The notes under the pieces were generated by a model, which saw only the letters and a list, made by a program, of their open reading frames with translations, made no database searches and was not told the origin of the DNA. Below, in pieces: positions 13,138 through 18,918 of a DNA stretch of 21,078 bases. The stretch comes from CAZRUA01 sp964603125 (GTDB taxonomy: Bacteria; Bacteroidota; Bacteroidia; B-17B0; Aurantibacillaceae), in the NCBI GenBank assembly GCA_964603125.1, contig CAZRUA010000061.1, forward strand, positions 1-21,078, given 5' to 3'. The first letter of the stretch is position 1. Each line of letters begins with the position of its first letter. The position numbers and the translations under genes were made by a program.

Positions 13138-13151
13138 GTGACTTTTGTTAC
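13138..13151. promoter_or_regulatory. Crp/Fnr-type operator candidate
   Basis: GTGAC-TTTT-GTTAC is a palindrome with one mismatch between the half sites, in the format of Crp/Fnr-family operators. On the minus strand the wider site TGTAA-N6-TCACC matches the classic TGTGA-N6-TCACA form at eight of ten bases. Its centre lies about 41 bases upstream of the transcription start predicted from the CACCTTTG box, a class II activator position. It overlaps the stop codon of the adjacent Crp/Fnr gene. Confidence 0.5.
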
Positions 13152-13768
13152 ATAAGGGTAATTTTATTTCTTCCTAGTTGAATTAAACCTTCATCTTCCA
13201 TTTGTTTTAAAAGGCGAGAAATAACTACGCGAGCTGTACCAAGCTCATTTGCAAGTTGTTCGTGTGTAATATGTAATGTTTTGGAATTTGATAAATCACT
13301 TTTTTTAATTAGAAAATCATGAACTCTTTCGTCCATTTTTTTAAAAGCAACAGCATTTACCACCTCTAAAAGCTCTTCAAAACGTTTGTGATACAATCTG
13401 AAGATATAATCAAGCCACTCAGGAAACTCTTTAATCATTTGAGTAACCTTGTCGATTGGAATAAAAAGAATTTCGGTTTCCTCTTCAACAATTGCTTTTA
13501 CTTTACTAGTATCTTGATGTATTCCGCCAAGAAACGACATTATGCAGCTCTCACCGGAACGAATGTAATATAGAAGTAATTCACGACCATCTTCATCAGT
13601 GCGCATTACACGTATACTACCTTTGGTAACAATTGGAATAGCTTTGATGTAGGCATTTTCATTAAGAATAATATCACCTTCGCTAAATGTTTTTACAAAA
13701 CCAAATTCTTTTAGTTTCTCCTGTATTTGAGGTGATGATTTAAATTCTGATATATCGTTTAGTTCCAT
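13148..13768 (-). CDS. Crp/Fnr-family transcriptional regulator
   Basis: A 206-residue dimeric regulator. The N-terminal cyclic-nucleotide-binding-like jelly roll spans about 15-125 (GDIILNENAY, VTKGSIRVMR, DEDGRELLLYY), with GESCIMSFLGG in place of the usual phosphate-binding cassette. A dimer helix spans about 115-145. The C-terminal winged HTH is near 167-200 (ITHEQLANELGTARVVISRL). It lacks the N-terminal cysteine cluster of Fnr and the RxS cAMP-binding signature, so it probably binds neither an iron-sulfur cluster nor cAMP. It has one cysteine, Cys75, inside the effector-pocket loop. The adjacent operon suggests a sulfur or redox signal. It lies 6 bases after the PH-like membrane protein gene and just upstream of the rhodanese/thioredoxin unit. 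Confidence 0.92.
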   Translation of the reverse strand: MELNDISEFKSSPQIQEKLKEFGFVKTFSEGDIILNENAYIKAIPIVTKGSIRVMRTDEDGRELLLYYIRSGESCIMSFLGGIHQDTSKVKAIVEEETEILFIPIDKVTQMIKEFPEWLDYIFRLYHKRFEELLEVVNAVAFKKMDERVHDFLIKKSDLSNSKTLHITHEQLANELGTARVVISRLLKQMEDEGLIQLGRNKITLM

Positions 13769-13774
13769 TTATTT

Positions 13775-14350
13775 TTAATCAAGCGTTTCATTTGTTTCTT
13801 CTGAACTAGTATTGGTAAAAGTTAATCCTGTGTACTGTTCTATTTTTAAGATTACTTCTTCTGTATCCCAAGATGTCATGTTTTTACCAAAGCGAAATTT
13901 CTCATCTTCCGTTTCAATTTCAATAGTACCTTCATCTATTAAGTATTGTAGTTCCCGTTCTGTAGTGTTTAAGCCGGTAAAATCAACAATCTCATTATTC
14001 ATTGGGTGATCGGTATATTGGATAGATCCGACATGCTCAAAACGCTTAATGTCTTTCAGTAAAAAGGAATATTCTTTATTATTAACCTTGATTTTCAAAA
14101 AATCATCATCAACAATAATCTCTTCTTGATGTGTTAAATTGTTCAGATAGTTTTTGGCAATTAATAAGAATAGTATCCCAGCACCTAGAGTAAGCACACC
14201 TAAAAAAGGATTCATGATACACATGTAAATCCCAAATAAAAAATAACCTCCTCCTGCTAGTAACATAATTACGCCTTGAAAACCAAAACCTATCTTCAAA
14301 ACGGAACTAGTTGAATGGTTTAGCTGTAATATTAGCGGGTCTTTGGCCAT
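13775..14350 (-). CDS. membrane protein with two helices and a PH-like soluble domain
   Basis: A 191-residue protein with a short polar N-terminus, two membrane helices at about 19-45 and 49-66, and a C-terminal soluble region (about 75-178) of alternating strands (EEIIVDDDFLKIKV, YSFLLKDIKRFEHV) ending in an amphipathic helix (TEEVILKIEQYTGL). This layout resembles bacterial PH-domain membrane proteins. I do not recognise a specific family. The tail is Glu/Thr-rich. It starts 14 bases after the ABM-fold gene and ends 6 bases before the Crp/Fnr gene, so the three are probably one transcript. A role in signal input to the regulator is possible but unsupported. Confidence 0.72.
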   Translation of the reverse strand: MAKDPLILQLNHSTSSVLKIGFGFQGVIMLLAGGGYFLFGIYMCIMNPFLGVLTLGAGILFLLIAKNYLNNLTHQEEIIVDDDFLKIKVNNKEYSFLLKDIKRFEHVGSIQYTDHPMNNEIVDFTGLNTTERELQYLIDEGTIEIETEDEKFRFGKNMTSWDTEEVILKIEQYTGLTFTNTSSEETNETLD

Positions 14351-14364
14351 AATTTAAAATCGAA

Positions 14365-14649
14365 TTATATTTCCTCTGTACTCCAAGCCTCGGCTTTAGC
14401 GTCGAAAAGTATTTTTGTTTTTGCCCAAACAGTTTCAAACAAAGCTGAGTTTCGATATTGATCTAAAAATTTCAAATCAGTCCATTTACTATACGTAAAA
14501 AAAATACGTTTATCATTTACATCATTCAATAGTTTTAAATGAGTGCAACCTTCTGCTCCAGCTATTTGTTCTTTGTATTGTTTGAAGATGTTTTTGAAGG
14601 TTTCAACTTCCTCAATTTTAAAAGTCATTTTGACAATGCGTATATACAT
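14365..14649 (-). CDS. ABM-fold (antibiotic biosynthesis monooxygenase-like) protein
   Basis: A 94-residue single-domain protein of the dimeric ferredoxin-like ABM type: MYIRIVKMTFKIEEVETFKN, then GCTHLKLLNDVNDKRIFFTY, SKWTDLKFLDQYRNSALF and a C-terminal strand and helix. Family members include quinol monooxygenases and heme-degrading enzymes. No heme-axial or Asn/Trp/His catalytic set is obvious, so the activity is open. It leads the gene string that contains the Crp/Fnr gene, and the strong 14673-14702 hairpin separates it from the large BNR gene upstream. A weak TAACGTTG (-7-like) lies about 8 bases before the ATG. Confidence 0.85.
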   Translation of the reverse strand: MYIRIVKMTFKIEEVETFKNIFKQYKEQIAGAEGCTHLKLLNDVNDKRIFFTYSKWTDLKFLDQYRNSALFETVWAKTKILFDAKAEAWSTEEI

Positions 14650-14672
14650 TTTAAATCAACGTTATTGTTTAA

Positions 14673-14702
14673 AAGTCAAACTGAAATGTTTCAGTTTGAC
14701 TT
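14673..14702 (-). terminator. strong terminator of the BNR protein gene
   Basis: AAGTCAAACTGAAA (14673-14686) and TTTCAGTTTGACTT (14689-14702) form a perfect 14-bp inverted repeat, in practice a 13-bp stem with a four-base loop. It lies 18 bases after the stop of the BNR gene. On the minus strand the stem ends in a short T tract (CTTTT). It may also act weakly on the plus strand, where CTTCTTTT follows. Confidence 0.8.
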
Positions 14703-14719
14703 CTTTTAAGTTTGGATTA

Positions 14720-17700
14720 TTAATTTGCTTTAAACTCTGGTAATCTTCCTGGAGTGTAAGGCATTAATTTTTGATTTAATTGTTTTTCAATCGCCTCTAA
14801 GTCTGCTTGAGCTTGTTTTACTTCATTATAAACTTGAGCAAAATTTGCTTTTACATTTTTTAGAGACTCTGTATAGGTTCCGTTTTGTTGAGCTGTAACG
14901 TTAAATGCACCATAAGCAATGCCTTCAATTGAGCTTATTATTCCTGGTAAGGTTTCAAATTCACGTCCTGCTAAACTTCTATCACCATACATTTTTGTGG
15001 CAATATTATTTAGTTTATTTTTTAGTTTTACTAAATCATTGTTTAAGTCTAAGCCTAAATCAGAACTTTGTATCAATGATTTTTCAATGTATTTTACGCG
15101 CTCTCTAATTTCATTTGCAAAAGCATCTGTTCCTCCAACTACTCGTCTTAAATCAGCTAATTCTTTATTGAAATTTTCTAAACCTGTTACATCAGTTGCT
15201 GGAACAGAACTCATGTTTAATGATTTTAGTTTGAAGCTAACTTCATTTCCAATTTTTTTCGCTTCTTCATTCTCTTTATTACTTACAAAATATAATTGAG
15301 CTTTGTAGTCGCCTGGCATTGCTAAAAATCCTTTGTCTTCATCAGCATAAGGGTTGTCAGGGTCTGGTGTGTAAAACGAAACAGGTGTCGTTGTTGCATA
15401 GCGGCCATCCCAAACAATAGTGTTCATTCCTTTGTTAGCTCCCGATTTTAGTTTGCGCACAATGTTTCCGTTTTTGTCTGTTATTACACAAACTACAAAT
15501 GCTTTTTCTTCATTATCCTCTAATCGTATCGAATCAGCGCTTGGATAAAATACATCTTGCCCTTTAGCAATTTTGTCTTTCTCTTTTTCTTTTCTAATAT
15601 CTTTAATTGTTTTGTAGTCGTTTTTCAAATAGTAGTTAATAGTTGCGCCAATAGCTGGGTTTGGAGCGGTGTAAAAACTTGCTCCTTGAAATGATTTGCC
15701 TTTGTGTCCTAATGGAGTAGAAGGAATAAATAACAATGCATCTTTTATAGGGAAGATAGTTGCTTCGTTTTCAAAGTCTTCTTTTTTCACAGTTTGTAAC
15801 ATACTGTAATTGTCTAATACATAAAAGCCTCTACCGAAACTTGCTAATACTAAATCGTTTTCGCGTTTTTGAATTGCCATGTCTCTCACACAAATTGTAG
15901 GCATTCCTCCTTTAATTTGCATCCAATTTTTACCGCCATCTAATGTAAAGTAAACTCCGAATTCAGTTCCCACAAAAAGTAAGTTTGCATTAACATGGTC
16001 TTCAGCAATGCAATAAGCTGAGCCACGAGCAGGTAGATTTGAACTTATAGAAGTCCAAGTTTTACCTTTATCTGAGCTTTTCATCACATAAGGTTTAAAG
16101 TCACCAGCGCGATGATTATTAAAGATTGCATACACTACATTTTCGTTATGTTGCGATGCTAAAATATTTTGAACGAGCGTTTGGGCTGGAACACCAGTTA
16201 CTCCATCTTTTTTATTCCAGGTGTTACCTCCGTCTTCTGTAATTTGTATTAATCCATCATCAGTACCAACGTATAGTAATTTTTCATTTTTTGGCGACTC
16301 GTAAAATGCAGTAATATTGCCATAAATAGATGTAGATTGGTTTTTAGCAACAGCATCCATACTCCAAACTTTACCCATCATTTTTAATTTATTACGATCA
16401 ATTTGTTTGGTTAAATCCGGACTAATTACTTTCCAGCTAGCACCACGATCATCGCTTCTAAATAATTTGTTAGCTGCAAAATAAATTCTTTTGTTATCAA
16501 AATTACTTATGGCAAGCGGGGCATCCCAATTCCAGCGGTAAGCGGGTTCTCCTGCTTTTTCTTGAGGGCGAACATCTAAAACTTCACCAGTTTTTTTATC
16601 AAAACGAATTAAGCCTCCGTATTGCGATTCGGAATATACAATGTTTGGATCAACAGGATCTACTTGAGATTCAAAACCATCACCACCACAAGTGATAAAC
16701 CAATCTGCATTTGTAATACCTGAAGCAGAAATGGTACGTGAAGGACCTCCCATACTGTTGTTATCCTGCGTACCTCCATAAATATTATAAAAAGGCAAAG
16801 CGTTATCGGTTGTTACACGATAGTATTGAGTAATAGCTAAGTTAGCTTTAAATTGCCAAGTTGCTGCGTTATCATAAGTCTCGTATAAACCGCCATCACA
16901 GCCCATTAGCATATGGTCAGTATTATCTGGATCAATGTATATAGCATGATTGTCAACATGTTTGTTTCTTTCTCCTAAACCTTTAAAACTTGCTCCACCA
17001 TCTGTTGTTACCTGAGCCCAAGTGTCTAAACTAAAAACTTTATCTGCATTTTTTGGGTCAGCAACTATTTCTTGATAGTAATTTCCAGCAGTTGACCATG
17101 AGTTTTGTTTTTCCCAACTAGCCCCTCTGTCAGTGCTCTTGTAAAAACCTTTATTGTCATCATCAGCTTCTACAATGGCATAAATAATATCGGTATTTAC
17201 TGGCGAAATAGCTAAACCTATTCTTCCAACATCACCACTTGGCAAACCATTGGTAAGTTTGTTCCATGTTGCACCAGAGTCTGTGCTCTTGTAAACCGCC
17301 GATTCTGGTCCTCCTGAAATATATGTCCACTCTGATCTTCTGCGTTGGTGTGCGCAAGCATATAAAATATTGGGGTGGTTCTTATCAATGTGTATTTCAT
17401 TGAAACCAGTGTTTTCGCTAATGGTTAAAACTTGTTTCCATGTTTTTCCTCCATCGGTTGTTTTGTAAATACCTCTTTCGCCGCCTGCACTCCAAAGTGG
17501 ACCGTAAGCCGCAACATAAACAATATCACTATTTGTTGGGTCTACAACAATTTCACCAATATGCTCACTTGTTTTTAAACCAACGTTTTTCCAAGATTTG
17601 CCTCCATCTTCGCTTTTATAAACTCCATCTCCATAAGCAACAGAGCGCTGATTGTTATTTTCACCACTACCAACCCAAATTATGTTTTGATTGTTAGGGT

Positions 17701-18040
17701 CAATGGTAACGCAAGCTGTTGAGTATGAACCTTCGTTTTCAAAAATGGGTTCAAAGGTTACTCCATTATTTGTTGTTTTGTACACACCACCACTAGCCAC
17801 AGCTAAGTAGTAGATAGATTTGTTTTTCGGGTTTACTTCTATATCTACAATCCTACCAGAAACAACAGCAGGCCCAATGTTTCTAAATTTTAGATTACTA
17901 AAAGTACCAGCGTTTTCAATAGCAGGTTTTGTTGGAGTTTTTACCTCAACTATTTTAGGATCTTTTTTATTTTTTTGTGCAAATGTGTTTCCAGATAAAC
18001 AAGTTAAACTGGCTAATGCTAATAATAATGTTTTACGCAT
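14720..18040 (-). CDS. large secreted BNR/Asp-box beta-propeller protein (VPS10/sortilin-like)
   Basis: A 1106-residue exported protein: signal peptide 1-21 (ending TFAQ), then two seven-bladed-type propellers built from BNR repeats. Asp boxes (SxDxGxxW) are at about 88, 142, 193, 251, 301, 345 (degenerate), 388 (degenerate), 528, 600, 654 and 698, with SGRIVDIEVNP and GGVYKTT at the start. The layout matches YVTN/VPS10/xyloglucanase-like proteins. The glycosidase catalytic Asp residues of GH74 cannot be assigned, so enzymatic activity is uncertain. After residue 750 comes a region with KLKSGANKGMNTIVWDGRY, like FlgD/Ig domains that precede T9SS signals, then a helical C-terminal part (about 970-1090). 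No T9SS sorting domain is visible; it ends YTPGRLPEFKAN. The gene reads away from the next gene at 18154. Confidence 0.85.
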   Translation of the reverse strand: MRKTLLLALASLTCLSGNTFAQKNKKDPKIVEVKTPTKPAIENAGTFSNLKFRNIGPAVVSGRIVDIEVNPKNKSIYYLAVASGGVYKTTNNGVTFEPIFENEGSYSTACVTIDPNNQNIIWVGSGENNNQRSVAYGDGVYKSEDGGKSWKNVGLKTSEHIGEIVVDPTNSDIVYVAAYGPLWSAGGERGIYKTTDGGKTWKQVLTISENTGFNEIHIDKNHPNILYACAHQRRRSEWTYISGGPESAVYKSTDSGATWNKLTNGLPSGDVGRIGLAISPVNTDIIYAIVEADDDNKGFYKSTDRGASWEKQNSWSTAGNYYQEIVADPKNADKVFSLDTWAQVTTDGGASFKGLGERNKHVDNHAIYIDPDNTDHMLMGCDGGLYETYDNAATWQFKANLAITQYYRVTTDNALPFYNIYGGTQDNNSMGGPSRTISASGITNADWFITCGGDGFESQVDPVDPNIVYSESQYGGLIRFDKKTGEVLDVRPQEKAGEPAYRWNWDAPLAISNFDNKRIYFAANKLFRSDDRGASWKVISPDLTKQIDRNKLKMMGKVWSMDAVAKNQSTSIYGNITAFYESPKNEKLLYVGTDDGLIQITEDGGNTWNKKDGVTGVPAQTLVQNILASQHNENVVYAIFNNHRAGDFKPYVMKSSDKGKTWTSISSNLPARGSAYCIAEDHVNANLLFVGTEFGVYFTLDGGKNWMQIKGGMPTICVRDMAIQKRENDLVLASFGRGFYVLDNYSMLQTVKKEDFENEATIFPIKDALLFIPSTPLGHKGKSFQGASFYTAPNPAIGATINYYLKNDYKTIKDIRKEKEKDKIAKGQDVFYPSADSIRLEDNEEKAFVVCVITDKNGNIVRKLKSGANKGMNTIVWDGRYATTTPVSFYTPDPDNPYADEDKGFLAMPGDYKAQLYFVSNKENEEAKKIGNEVSFKLKSLNMSSVPATDVTGLENFNKELADLRRVVGGTDAFANEIRERVKYIEKSLIQSSDLGLDLNNDLVKLKNKLNNIATKMYGDRSLAGREFETLPGIISSIEGIAYGAFNVTAQQNGTYTESLKNVKANFAQVYNEVKQAQADLEAIEKQLNQKLMPYTPGRLPEFKAN

Positions 18041-18056
18041 GAAATTTAATTTTGTG

Positions 18057-18064
18057 TAAAAATA
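18057..18064 (-). promoter_or_regulatory. candidate -7 element of the BNR gene
   Basis: Read on the minus strand the site is TATTTTTA, seven of eight matches to TAnnTTTG, 16 bases before the ATG at 18040. It faces the plus-strand box at 18131 in the divergent intergenic region. Confidence 0.3.
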
Positions 18065-18130
18065 ATAGAAAAATGCGATTTATAGCAGGAATTAACGTGC
18101 TATTAATGAGTTCATTTCAATTGAAAATAT

Positions 18131-18138
18131 TATATTTG
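18131..18138 (+). promoter_or_regulatory. -7 promoter element of the 215-residue secreted protein gene
   Basis: TATATTTG is an exact TAnnTTTG match, 15 bases before the ATG at 18154. It lies downstream of an alternative TTG at 18052, which supports the 18154 start. Confidence 0.55.
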
Positions 18139-18153
18139 ATTGTATTTTATCGA

Positions 18154-18801
18154 ATGAGGTTTAAAATCTATTTTTCTTTATTTTTTTGTTTCTGTTTAAG
18201 CGGCACGTCGCAAACGAACAGTTCGGATAATTACATTCACTACACCAATTTATCCGACTCAACTTTTGAAGCTGTTCTTCGAAAAACGTATTTTGGTAAA
18301 ACTCAGTTGATTTTTGTTAGAGGGAATGAAATAGTTGTGGATACTATGATTTTTAATAATGTGAAAGAGGCAATGAGAGATTCTACCATAAAGGTTAATT
18401 ATAAAGATGGTGGTAAGAGTAAACTTAAATCGGAGGATTTTTGGGGATTAGTTACCGAATCGAAACAAGTTAAGCGATATATTGATGGTAAATTTTATAC
18501 CATATGTGATTTTGAGGAGCCTTATATTTATCAAATAGGAAAGAAAGGGCATGAGCGTTATTTTTATAGTTTAACTTTACAAGGCGGATTTTATATGTTG
18601 CACGAATCAAGTATTAAGTTTGTAACTAATCCTGATTATCAAGCCTATTTAATGGCTTATTTGCATAAAGTTGAAACTGAAAAGAAGGAAAATGAACGCC
18701 TGAAGAAAGAGAAGTCAGGTATTATGGATGATGATACAGAGCAGACAATTGTGGAAACTATAAATTTGATTTTCAATATATTAAAGGCTTTTTCAAAGTA
18801 G
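18154..18801 (+). CDS. secreted protein, unknown family
   Basis: 215 residues from the ATG at 18154, which opens a natural signal peptide (MRFKIYFSLFFCFCLSGTSQ). The frame extends to a TTG at 18052, but this would put 34 residues before the signal peptide and run through the promoter. The mature part is mixed alpha/beta (KTQLIFVRGNEIVVDTMIF, FYTICDFEEPYIYQIGKKGH) with a Lys/Glu-rich helix near 170-190 (TEKKENERLKKEKSG) and a C-terminal hydrophobic helix (IVETINLIFNIL). No catalytic motif or T9SS domain is visible. I do not recognise the family. The gene is divergent from the BNR gene, and the CotH-like gene follows after 117 bases. Confidence 0.75.
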   Translation: MRFKIYFSLFFCFCLSGTSQTNSSDNYIHYTNLSDSTFEAVLRKTYFGKTQLIFVRGNEIVVDTMIFNNVKEAMRDSTIKVNYKDGGKSKLKSEDFWGLVTESKQVKRYIDGKFYTICDFEEPYIYQIGKKGHERYFYSLTLQGGFYMLHESSIKFVTNPDYQAYLMAYLHKVETEKKENERLKKEKSGIMDDDTEQTIVETINLIFNILKAFSK

Positions 18802-18838
18802 TTATTCTCTTATTCTACTATTTTATTGAAAAAACACC

Positions 18839-18866
18839 AAATCCTACTTTGATTAGCGAAGGATTT
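18839..18866. repeat. imperfect inverted repeat after the secreted protein gene
   Basis: AAATCCT (18839-18845) and AGGATTT (18860-18866) form a 7-bp stem with a 14-base loop that contains a partly paired CTT/AAG. There is no T run after it, so a terminator role is uncertain. Confidence 0.35.
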
Positions 18867-18918
18867 GTTAATGACTAACGTCTAATTGTATAATTAAGGT
18901 TATAAAAAAGTAAATTTA

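Noticed and set aside
14919..15299. 126-residue plus-strand frame inside the BNR gene
   Set aside because: It is fully antisense to a well supported coding region, shows no recognisable domain, and is explained by codon bias of the opposite strand.
18052..18153. N-terminal extension of the 215-residue secreted protein from a TTG at 18052
   Set aside because: An exact -7 box at 18131-18138 lies inside it, and the signal peptide begins at 18154.
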